From: Heterohyrax brucei
Lineage: Eukaryota; Chordata; Mammalia; Hyracoidea; Procaviidae
Direction: 5' to 3'
Assembly (NCBI GenBank): GCA_028571685.1
Contig: CM053154.1
Location: 1,304,501-1,368,500, forward strand
Length of the DNA: 64,000 nucleotides
The position numbers and the translations under genes were made by a program. The notes under the pieces were generated by a model. The model ran no database searches and was not told the DNA's origin. It worked only from the letters and a program-made list of their open reading frames with translations. Each line of letters opens with the position of its first letter. Position 1 is the first letter of the stretch. This document shows positions 55,668 through 64,000 of the stretch, piece after piece.

Positions 55668-56176
55668 ATGACAGTGTCCCCCCCCAAAATACACATAGCA
55701 GTTTTACAGGGCCATGATTTCCAGTCTTGTGTGACTGTCCTCCATTTTGTGGTTTTCCTATGCTGTAAATCCTAATCTGTGCCTATGGCTAATGGACTGG
55801 ATTATGTTAAAGAGACTGTAACATCCTTTCTAAAATCTCCCTGCTCCAGTGTAAAGGGAGTCTCCCTGGATAAGAGACAAAAGGACAGGAAAGCAAGCAG
55901 AGAGTTGGGAATCTCATACCATCAAGAAAGTAGCACTAGGAAAACAGAACATCCTTCAGACCTGTGGTTCCCATACTGAGATGCTCTCAGACCAGAGAAA
56001 GAATGATGCAATGCAAGGACTTTCCTCCAGAGCCTGCAGAGAAAGAGTGCCTTTCCCTAGTGCGGGCACCCTGAATTTGGACTTGCAGCCTACTGGACTG
56101 TGTGAGAATAAACTGTTCTTTGTTAAAGCTATCTACTCGTGGTGTTTCTGTTAGAGCAGCTCTAGATGACCAGAAC
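55668..56176 (+). mobile_element. Solo LTR (ERVL-MaLR type) inside L1
   Basis: From about 'TGACAGTGTCCCCCCCC' to 'TCTAGATGACCAGAACA'. The L1 continues on both sides (left ends CAGAATCCCCACA, right begins CCCAGCAATCC). The 5' end appears to lack about 10 bp, so the target duplication cannot be read. Confidence 0.82.
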
Positions 56177-56420
56177 ACCCAGCAATCCACTCTTAGGTAT
56201 GTACCCAGAAGAGCTGAAGTGAGGATGCAAACAGAGACACACGCACCAGTGTTCACCACACCTTTATTCGCAAGAGCTAAAGAAGGCAGCAGACGAGGGC
56301 CCATCAACGGCCGGAAAGGTAAACATAATCTGGCCCATCCGTACAACGGAACGGCATCCAGCCACAAAAAGAAATGAAACCCTGACACACGCTGCAGTGT
56401 GGGTGGACCTTGGAAACACG

Positions 56421-56904
56421 TGTCATCGGGTCGGTTCCGACTCGCAGCGGCCCTGTGAACAACAGAACGAAACCCTGCCCGGACTTGGGCCGTGTCCACA
56501 GCTGTTTTTATGCCTACGCCCATTGTTGCAGCCACTGTGTCAATCCATCTTGTCGAGGGCCTTCCTCTTTTTCACAAACCCTCCACCCTACCAAGCATGA
56601 TGTCCTTCTCTAGGGATTGATCTGTTCTGACAACGTGTCCAAAGTACGTAAAATGCGGTCTTGCCATCTGGGCTTCCAAGCACTCTGGTTGGACGTCTTC
56701 CAGAACAGATCTCTTGTTCTTTTGGCAGTCCGTGGCACATTCAGCATTCAGCACCATAGTTCAAAGGCATCAATTCTTCTCCTGTCTTCTTTGTTCGTGG
56801 TCCAGCTTTCACATGCATGTCACGTGACTGACAATACCATGGCTTGGGTCGGACCCATTTTAGTCTTCAAGGTGACATCCTTACTTTTGAATGTTTCAAA
56901 GAGG
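56421..56904 (-). mobile_element. RTE (BovB-like) LINE 3' fragment inside L1
   Basis: A reverse copy: 3' terminus 'GGGTCGGTTCCGACTCGCAG', then the C-terminal coding remnant (GDEA-like CCATCTGGGCTTCCAAGCAC region) up to 56,904. The flanks TTGGAAACACG (56,410-56,420) and TTGAAAACATG (56,905-56,915) match at 9 of 11 positions. Confidence 0.88.
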
Positions 56905-57235
56905 TTGAAAACATGATGCTGAGTGAAATATGTCGGATACAAAACAACTTCCATTGTACGATCCTGCTTGTGTGAAATACCTAGAACTGGCAAACACATA
57001 GAGACCATGTTTATTGGTCGTCACCTGGAGTAGACAGGAAGGGAAGATGGGGAGTTACTCTGAGGGGACACCGTGTTTCTGTTTAGGGTGATGACAGACT
57101 TGTGATGGCCGTGCGACGCAGAGAACATGGCGTCACTGAATCATACACTTGAAAGTGGTGAAAATGGCAAGCTTTTTGTTATCTGCATTTTACTACAATA
57201 ACATTTAAATTTTTTAATTTAATTTAAAAATGCTC

Positions 57236-58026
57236 TGTGATTCAGAAATAATACAAACTTCTTAAGGCTTCCTGTTTTGAGTTCCTTACAAAACCCACAC
57301 GAGCCTACTAAGAAGGTAGTCTGAAGGTCCTCAGAGTAGACAGGGCAGAATTCAATATCCTTCCTGTTCTCGGCCGTCCCTCATTGTCACAGTGGTAATC
57401 ATGGATCTCACTTGAACAGCAATCAGCAGACCGTGCTCTCGGTGCCACAGCACCAGAGTAGCCTGTTCCTTTAGAGGAAACACGGCAGCGGCATCCACCT
57501 CATCAGCTTTTCCTCTTGGATTCTGCTCAGCCCTCGCCCAACCCACCACTGATGGAGCAGTCACAAGGCCCTACACCAACGGAGCAGTCACAAAGACCTC
57601 TCCACAGGTTGGAAGACCTTGGTGGTTCTTCAAAGCCAAGTAGTGCTGTTCCGTCAGCTAACCACCATGCAAGGCAGAGTTCTAGGGTCATCAGCCCTCA
57701 GAGAGAACTACCTTCCATTTACACTCACTGAGAAAGCCACTCAGAAGAGGATCTTTTTCATGTAGGATCAAGTGTTTTATCAGCCCAGCTCTCCTTTCAG
57801 CCTCAAAAGCATCAGTGGGCTGATCACAAAGTTTACTTGATTCTACAACGCCTCTTGATCTTGAATCTTGAAATGCAGCCTCCTCTTGACTAAATCCTTT
57901 ATCCTAAGCTGCATAGAATCAGAGGAGAATTCCTTTCACTAGGCTTGGATTCTGCCTTCACTGCGAGGTCGTGTTTTCCTTGAAACCAACTTTATGTGCC
58001 ACTAATGAGGTTTCCTAGGATAGCTG
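57236..58026. other. Unassigned sequence
   Basis: About 790 bp without confident match. A near repeat of 'GGAGCAGTCACAA' occurs at about 57,554 and 57,579. Confidence 0.45.
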
Positions 58027-58470
58027 TTGTGGATTGAATTGTATGCCTCAAAAAAATGTGTTGAAGTCTTAACCCTGACACCTGCGAAGGGGACCTGGCT
58101 TGGAAACGGGGTCTTTGAAGATGTTATTAATTAAATAAACATGAGGTCATACTGGAGAATGGTGGGCCCTAGTCCAATATGAATGGTGTCCTTATAAAAG
58201 AGGAGATGAGAGAGGAGAGACAGACACCTGGGGAAGACTGCCACATGAATACCGAGGCAAAGATGACAACGAGGTGGCAGAAGCCAAAGCATGCCTGAGG
58301 CCACCAGAAGCTGCAGACAGGAGGGATCCTCTCCTAGAGGCTTCAGGGGAGCACAGCCCTGCTGACCCCTTGATTTCAGACTTCTGACCACGAGAACGTT
58401 GAGAGAACAAATTTCTGTTCTAAGAAGCCCCTCAGTTTGTGGGGCTTTGTCACAGCAGTCTCAGGAGGTC
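58027..58470 (+). mobile_element. MLT1-type LTR (ERVL-MaLR)
   Basis: 'TGTGGATTGAATTGTATGCC', 'ATGAGGTCATACTGGAGAAT', 'GGGCCCTAGTCCAATATGAA' and 'CCCCTTGATTTCAGACTTCT' follow the well-known order of an old mammalian MLT1-like LTR. It is older and of a different subfamily from the other LTRs here. Confidence 0.82.
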
Positions 58471-59339
58471 AGCACATCCCTTCACCTGTTCTAGCATCAT
58501 TTCCAGAAACGTCATCAAGTGCTCACAAAGGCCCCACGAAAGTAAATACCGTCCTTGCCCCCTCCCTAGTTGGCCATGTGATTAATAAGACCGAGGCTGC
58601 AGCAATGCCTTGAGCAGACCCCCAGCATGGGTGGCTCGCCCAGTCCGCAGATGCAGGAAGCAGGCCCATCTCACAGCTGCCTACAGCTGAATGTGGGGTG
58701 CTGGACCAAAATAGCCACGCTGTGAGGCAAGACCTGTGCACACAGGAGCTGATGGAGGAGGGCGGGGCAGACTCAGGCTTTGTCAGGAGGACAGTGGTCT
58801 CTGCAGCCTGCGGCCTGTACCTTCCCGTCCAGCAGGAAGGCAGCTGCCACAGGTCTGGGTGGAAAAGGGTGTCCCCTCCTGCCCCGCAGCTGCCTAGCTG
58901 GCCTGGAAGATGAGAAGGAGGACAAATCAAATCACATAGTGCCTGTTCTTCTGGAATTCCTGGCTCACCGAAGTCGCCGTTGAGATCAACCTTGTAAGAC
59001 TCTGTAGCAGGCTAACACTTTAGAAGGGCTACTGCCTCAGTCGAGGGGCTCCCTAAGGTAACCTTGCAATAATTTATTTTACTGACGCCGAGATTACTGT
59101 GCCTGAGACCGGCTGGACATCACATAACGGGCTAAGGGCGCACCCACGCGCCATCGCTTTGAGAATACTGTTGGCACTTAGGTGCGGGAGAGCCACCGAT
59201 TACACAGATGCTGTCTGCTGGGATCTCCACCGGTGACAGCTTACAAGAGCTGCCTAAGTAGTACAAGACTGGTAGGCTCTCTGTTGGGTGCATGCTTTCG
59301 GCTGGGTAGATGTGCCCTCAAATCATAAGAAGGCCTGTT
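58471..59339. other. Unassigned sequence
   Basis: About 870 bp. 59,040-59,230 has several CpGs and a unique look. No gene or repeat recognised. Confidence 0.45.
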
Positions 59340-59525
59340 TTCGCAGTGGTTAGACACTCAGGTCGACGGTTCCCACACCCCAGCTGTTCAGCAGGAGGAG
59401 GATGTGGCAGTCTGCTTAGGTGGAGACTTAAAGCCTTGGACGCTGTACGGGCGGGTCTGCTCTGTCCTACAGGGTCACTGTGAATCACAATCAACTCGAG
59501 GACAACTGGTTTGGTTTGGGTTTGA
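59340..59525 (+). mobile_element. AfroSINE, diverged
   Basis: A forward copy: 'GCAGTGGTTAGACACTCAGG', 'GTCTGCTCTGTCCTACAGGG' and the tail 'GAATCACAATCAACTCGAGG' followed by TTTGGTTTGGGTTT. Confidence 0.9.
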
Positions 59526-60095
59526 CTCTCAACTCACAGCAGAATCAAGGCAAAGACACTGAGACACAAACACACGCACTGCTCATACGTTCCGCCACCT
59601 GAAGAAGGGACGGCCGGACTCTTCAAGGCAGACACTCCCCAGAGGGCCTCGCACCCGGACCCAGAGCTCTGTCTGCGGCCCTGGTGTGCAGTGCGGCCCA
59701 CTGCACGACTTGCCTTTGCCCCGCTTCCCCGGAAAACAAGGTAAGACGGTATTGCTGAGCCCGTCTACCGAGAACACTCCATGAGCTAAACTCCCGTCTT
59801 CACTTCGGCTGAGAAAAACCTCCACTGGAGCTTGTCCCGGTTCTCCCGTGGCGAACCGAGAGCAGGATGGACGGCGAACGCCCCCTAGTCACTCACACCC
59901 GACCCGTCCAGGCAGCTTCGACAGGGTCAGTGGAACGCTCGCTGCTCACTAAGTCCCTCCTGCTCTTTCCCACCACAGCCCTGCGCCCCCCTGGGGTCCC
60001 CGAGCCACTTGGAGCGGCACCCCGTCTTTCAGACGAAAGGGATGGAAGCAGCCTAACAGGGTGCCGCCGACCCCTTCCATCCCTTGCGGGAGAGG

Positions 60096-60103
60096 TGACG
60101 TCA
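60096..60103. promoter_or_regulatory. Perfect CRE palindrome TGACGTCA
   Basis: The full 8-bp cAMP response element, in the middle of the CpG island. CREB-family factors bind this site. It is 46 bp from a CCAAT box. Confidence 0.7.
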
Positions 60104-60148
60104 GCCGACAGACGCGGGTCCTGCCCGGCTCGGACAGAGAAGCACTGT

Positions 60149-60198
60149 CCAATCAGAAGGCAGGTGGGCGGTGCCTAGCAGAGCCATGGACCCGCCCC
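60149..60198. promoter_or_regulatory. CCAAT box and two GC boxes
   Basis: CCAATCA at 60,149-60,155, GGGCGG at 60,166-60,171 and CCGCCCC at 60,192-60,198. This spacing next to the CRE is typical of housekeeping and neuronal CpG promoters. Function not shown. Confidence 0.55.
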
Positions 60199-60576
60199 CA
60201 GAGGAAAGCGGGGAGCCCGGGGGGTCAGATCCCGTGCACCGGCGCAGCGAGGAATCGGGGAGCCGCAGGCCTTCCGGCTGTGCCAAGAGGCCCTGGGGCG
60301 CTACGGTCAGCCTGCTCTCCACCCCACCTGCCCCTGCCAGGTGACCCCGTGCAAAGAGAAGCCTCCGGAGACGGCGTGCCACCCTCCGCACCGCAGGCCC
60401 GGCTCGGCGCGCGCCCTGTGAGCCTCCTCCCCGCACACTAACACGCCCCACCAGCCACACCACGAACCTGAAGGCCGGCAGGACACAGACGAGGATGCAA
60501 ACGGCCACCCGGTGCAGAAACGCCTCAGCCCCAAAGGACACCATCAGGCCCCCCGTGTCCTGAACGCAAGCACTCA

Positions 60577-60760
60577 CGTTGCCGAGGCGCGGTCAGCTGC
60601 GCTCCGCTGCCCCGTTCTCCATTCTGACCGTGGGTCCCGCTCCGCGCCTCTGATCTCTGGGCGTGGATGCCGCCTCCTGAGCTTGTGTGACTCAGCAGAG
60701 AGCTGGGCTTGTATTTTCAGGCGGAATTTACCACGCTGCGGCGGAGCTGGGGGAGGAGCC
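60577..60760 (-). other. Candidate noncoding first exon with splice donor
   Basis: On the minus strand, CGGCAAC|GTGAGTGC places a good donor (GTGAGT) at 60,577-60,572. Upstream sequence in the island contains TGCTGAGTCA (AP-1/MARE-like) and a nine-codon upstream open frame starting ATGGAGAACGGGGC. It would suit a 5' UTR exon spliced to the exon at 20,233. Speculative; no transcript evidence. Confidence 0.25.
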
Positions 60761-61411
60761 GTTTCGCTGAGACCTCTCGCCAGCCTCCCTGGAGTCGCCC
60801 CACACGTGGGAGCGCTGAGCACACAGGCGTCCCCGGCAGCGGTGCCTGGCTCGGTTCAGGGGAGCAGGGCGACACTGGGGATGGTGTCTGCACTGCACGC
60901 CGGCTGGGGTTACGGCCAGGGGGGTGGGATCTGGACGGTGCTGTGTGTCCCCCACTTAGATAAGGAAAAGAAGAAACGGTGGCCTGGATGCGTTGGCCGC
61001 CACCTCATAGCAGCCAGGGCCATCCGGGGACAGCTCCTGCCAATAGGGACTTCCCTGGTTCCTGGGGCTTCAGGATTCTGGGGCAGGGAGCACCCCTGAC
61101 AGCCCCCCGCGGCTCTCAGGTCAACTGTATGGATGAATGGTGGTTTCACTTTCAGCGGTGAGGTTTACGGAAGAGCTTCGTAGGAGCCCACCAGACTCAA
61201 ATGGAAACTCCAACGAGGAGACAGTGGGGGCCAGGTCCCTGGTACTTGGAGAACCACATGCCCCGGATCCAGCCGCATCATTAAATGGGCCTTCTGGAAG
61301 GCACAGCAAATCTACGCCTACTCATCAGAGAGGCCAAGCAGGAGGCCATGAGGGAGGCATACAGGGTGCCTCTGACTCCATCAAGGAACCTGTCTCCCCC
61401 TCCCGCATCCC

Positions 61412-61645
61412 TCACCCTGCCCACCTCCCACCCTGCCCACCTCCCACCCTGCCCCACCTCCCACCTGCCCCACCTCCCACCTGCCCCACCTCCCACCTGC
61501 CCCACCTCCCACCCTGCCCCACCTCCCACCCTGCCCCACCTCCCACCTGCCCCACCTCCCACCTGCCCCACCTCCCACCTGCCCCACCTCCCACCTGCCC
61601 CACCTCCCACCCTGCCCCACCTCCCCCCCTGCCCCATCTCCACAC
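61412..61645. repeat. C-rich minisatellite, 16-17-bp units
   Basis: About 14 units of CCCCACCTCCCACCTG and CCCCACCTCCCACCCTG. The minus strand is G-rich with runs G4 and G3 separated by 4-5 bases. Frames through it are open but repetitive and meaningless. Confidence 0.97.
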
Positions 61646-62049
61646 CAGACCCTGACTTCTGACTCTGCCAGGGTGAGCTGGAGTCTGCATTTTGGTGCAA
61701 AGCCAGGCCTGGTTCCCAGAAGGTTGTGGCACCAAGGCTGGTCACGAGGACACTACTTCCCGGCTCAGCTCCTGGCTCTGCCCTCCATAACCACACCCCT
61801 GCAGCAATCCCAGTCCATCCAAATGTCATCTCAACCCAGGACCGAGCCCAGCGTCACCATTCTGCCAGCACCCCAGAAGAAGGAAATGTCACAGCGCAAA
61901 GTGGTCATGACGATAACAAGACAGGAGTCTCAGCTTTTGGTTCAACTTGCTGTTTGTCTACATCCAGTTAATGCTAATAAATCAGAACAAACCTAGGTGA
62001 GGCCACGTCTGTGCTGGTGACAAAAAACGAGGGGACCTGAGAGCACCCT

Positions 62050-62245
62050 GGGAGTCTGCACACGCACTCACTCACCACCACACACACTGCACATGCACAC
62101 ATGCACACTCATTGTACACTCAGTGCACACTTGCCCACTACACACCCATGCGCGCACACTCACTGCAATGCACTCCCTGCACACTCACAGCACACGCACT
62201 TACTACAGCTCACTCCACGTGCTGCACACTCTCCTGCACACTCAC
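62050..62245. repeat. CACA/CACTCA-rich simple sequence
   Basis: Irregular repeats of CACTCACTGCACA-like words over about 200 bp. Confidence 0.9.
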
Positions 62246-62639
62246 TGCAGCTGGCACTTCACAAGTGAGAACACTGAGGCACCAACAGGAGGTGAGTCAG
62301 GACCCAGAGCCGGGGGCTGGCAAGTGCCGGGGGTCTCAGCCGCCGCCTCCCCTGCAGGCCCAGCTGTGCCGTGAGGTGGCAGTGCTCGTGCTCTGGGAGA
62401 AGCACTCCCCACAGCACGCAGCACCTGCCCCACTGTGGGCTCTGGTGTCGGGTGCCGATGGCCCTGGGGCCGGGAACACGCCTGCCCTCACTCAGAGAGT
62501 CTCCTTTCAGTTTATCCTGAGGACACGATACGGTGACGTGTGTGTCTGTGCACAGTTGTACCGTATTTATGAAACAGTGTCACAGCACCGCTCTGTGCCA
62601 GGCGCTGCTCTGACTACTTTAAATAGGATTCCTTTACGG

Positions 62640-63540
62640 ATGATTATGGCGGTGTTGCCCATAACGTAAAAGTGAAAAACTAGAAGCCTCAGAAACAGCC
62701 AACAAATGGGGGTTATTTACACAGACGAGGGAGCATTCATGTCCCAGAATATCATGTCTCCATTTACAAACATCCGAAGTCTGCACTTCTTGGTGTAGAA
62801 AGACGAACACAACATACTGTTACATTTTCAGAAACAGGCTGTGTGAGATGTTAGACAGGGGAGGATGAATCCTGTATGATCTTTCTTACATGAAGTGTCT
62901 AGAACACGCAAATTAAAAAACAAAACACTGCCGTCTAGTCGATTTCAACTCATAGTGACCCTATAAGACAGAGTAGAAATGCCGCATCAAGTTTCCACGG
63001 AGCGCCTGCTGGATTCTGTCTGCTGACCTTTTGGTTTGCAACCATAACCCTGAACTACTGTGCCACCAGGATTTTCCAGAACACACAGATTCAGAAAGAC
63101 AAACGTCAGTAGAATTCAGTCACTGTTAGGGCACTGGGTTTCTGCTTGGGGTGAGGTGAGTGGACAGTTACTATTAGGGTGTTGGGTTTCTGCTCGGGGA
63201 AAAGTGTAGAAATGGATAGTGGTGATGGATATGTGACTTGGTGAATGGAATTAATGCCACTGGATTTCACAAGTGTTTTTGCTTTATGTATTTTACCAGA
63301 ATAAAAAAATTGGTTAGAGCAGCAATTGTTTTTGTTATAGACAGAAGTATATTTTGCATAATAATTTTAAAAACAGGCCATAAAATGTGCATAGCGTGAC
63401 CTCATTTCTGTTTTTAAAGACAAGTGTGAGTGTGTGTTGCACTCACAGACACATGTGGAAGTGTCCATACCAACATGTTATCGGGTCTTGGGGCATTCAA
63501 TGTATGTTTTATATTGTTATACTCTATACCTTTTTAAAAT
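62640..63540 (+). repeat. L1M-like 3' UTR with an inserted AfroSINE
   Basis: 'TTTCTGCTTGGGGTGAGGTG', 'AATGGATAGTGGTGATGGAT' and 'TTAATGCCACTGGATTTCAC' are the familiar 3' end of old mammalian L1s. 63,330-63,540 continues with 'AAAATGTGCATAGCGTGACC', probably a second old L1 3' piece. Confidence 0.7.
62915..63077 (-). mobile_element. AfroSINE inside L1
   Basis: A reverse copy: 'CTGCCGTCTAGTCGATTTCA', 'GACCCTATAAGACAGAGTAG', 'GCCACCAGGATTTTCC'. Target duplication AGAACACGCAAATT (62,901-62,914) and AGAACACACAGATT (63,078-63,091), 12 of 14 matching. Confidence 0.93.
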
Positions 63541-63544
63541 GATA

Positions 63545-64000
63545 TGTCATTGTTTTTGGCATAACCACTTTGGAAATTGATTTGGTGCTCACTTAATAAG
63601 CTAGAAATAGAAGTAGCATACTATCCATCAATCCTGCTCTTTGGTACATATCCTAGAGAAATAAGAATCATCACAGGAATAAATATATGCACACCCATGT
63701 TCACTGCAGCACTGTTCACAACAGCAGAAAGATGTAAACAACCTAGGTGCCCACTGATGGGTGATACTCACCCACTGCTGCTGAGTCGGGTCTGACTCAT
63801 AGCAACCCTAGAGGTCTGGGTAGAACTGCCCTATAGAGTTTCCAAGGAGTGCCTGGCAGATTTGAACTGCCGACCTTTTGGTGAGCAGATGTAGCAATTA
63901 ACCTACTATACCACCACGGTTTCCTAATGATGGATACTAGATAAACAAATTATGGTATATCACACAGTGGAATACTGTGTGATGATAAAGAACAGCAGTG
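63545..64000 (+). mobile_element. L1 ORF2 C-terminal fragment, runs off the window
   Basis: The plus strand encodes LEIEVAYYPSILLFGTYPRE and CTPMFTAALFTTAERCKQ, the L1 ORF2 C-terminal region. It is interrupted by an AfroSINE and continues 'ACAAATTATGGTATATCACA' to the window end. Confidence 0.88.
63768..63925 (-). mobile_element. AfroSINE inside L1
   Basis: A well-kept reverse copy: 'CACTGCTGCTGAGTCGGGTC', 'GGGTAGAACTGCCCTATAGA', 'CACCACGGTTTCC'. The flanks carry an imperfect 'TGATGG...ATACT' duplication. Confidence 0.93.

Larger units (their letters stand above)
53040..57235 (+). mobile_element. Old L1 interrupted by three later insertions
   Basis: L1 ORF2 3' sequence runs 53,040-53,665 ('CTCAAAATGGATTAATGACC', 'GCACTGTTGGTGGGGATGTA'), resumes at 55,620-55,667 ('GGAAAACAGTTTGGAGGTTC'), then 56,177-56,420 ('CCCAGCAATCCACTCTTAGG'), then 56,905-57,235 ('GATGCTGAGTGAAATATGTC' to the A/T-rich end). 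The four pieces are collinear. The gaps hold a MaLR provirus, a solo LTR and an RTE. Confidence 0.9.
59590..60870 (-). promoter_or_regulatory. CpG island, candidate JAKMIP3 promoter
   Basis: CpG dinucleotides and GC boxes are dense here compared with the surrounding 30 kb. It contains a CRE palindrome, CCAAT, two GC boxes and an E-box CACGTG (60,803-60,808). It is about 40 kb upstream of the JAKMIP3 start codon, with no other gene in between. The minus-strand assignment and link to JAKMIP3 are inference from position only. It could serve another transcript or a distal enhancer. Confidence 0.5.

Noticed and set aside
60101..60577. A 158-codon minus-strand frame in the CpG island as a possible gene
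   Set aside because: GC-rich DNA often has long chance frames; the translation has no recognisable domain and no conserved start context. It was not reported as coding.
61137..61829. Open frames of 172 and 182 codons through the C-rich repeat
   Set aside because: Translations are Pro/His/Cys or Gly/Trp repeats made by the minisatellite and lack any start or splice context.

Overview
The window is vertebrate nuclear DNA from an afrotherian mammal, most likely an elephant or a close relative. The strongest evidence is repeat content. About fifteen copies of the tRNA-derived AfroSINE lie on both strands, ending in the 'TATGAGTCGGAATCGACT'-type tail shared with RTE LINEs. RTE (BovB-like) LINEs, L1 copies, MaLR-type LTRs and Tc1/mariner elements are also present. 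Species level is inference; no search was possible.

One protein-coding gene can be supported: the 5' half of JAKMIP3 (Janus kinase and microtubule interacting protein 3, also called NECC2) on the minus strand. Six consecutive coding exons (20233-20099, 11680-11183, 4617-4402, 3128-3009, 1360-1214, 369-238) encode residues 1-416 of a protein of roughly 840 residues. All exons are multiples of three, all introns are phase 0 and all splice sites seen are GT-AG. The rest of the gene lies off the left edge. Its promoter is not proven. The best candidate is a CpG-rich block at about 59.6-60.9 kb with a perfect CRE palindrome, a CCAAT box, GC boxes and an E-box, some 40 kb upstream of the start codon.

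Layout: 0-20 kb holds the JAKMIP3 exons and introns, with L1, RTE, mariner and AfroSINE insertions. From 20.4 to 21.1 kb is a 17-copy, 41-bp GC-rich minisatellite about 175 bp upstream of the start codon. From 21 to 30 kb is mostly unassigned sequence plus a GGAT-type microsatellite split by a solo LTR. From 30.3 to 37.5 kb is a near full-length, inactivated L1 on the minus strand. From 37.5 to 58.5 kb is a dense nest of transposons inserted into one another (LTR in AfroSINE in RTE; L1 in LTR; mariner in LTR; MaLR provirus, LTR and RTE in one L1). From 59 to 64 kb are the CpG island, a C-rich minisatellite and more L1/AfroSINE.

I found no RNA genes, no CRISPR array and no convincing new biological system. 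The most unusual signals are the G-quadruplex-rich minisatellite next to the first coding exon, a duplicated splice-donor-like sequence downstream of exon 4, and the multi-layer insertions whose target-site duplications can be read directly.
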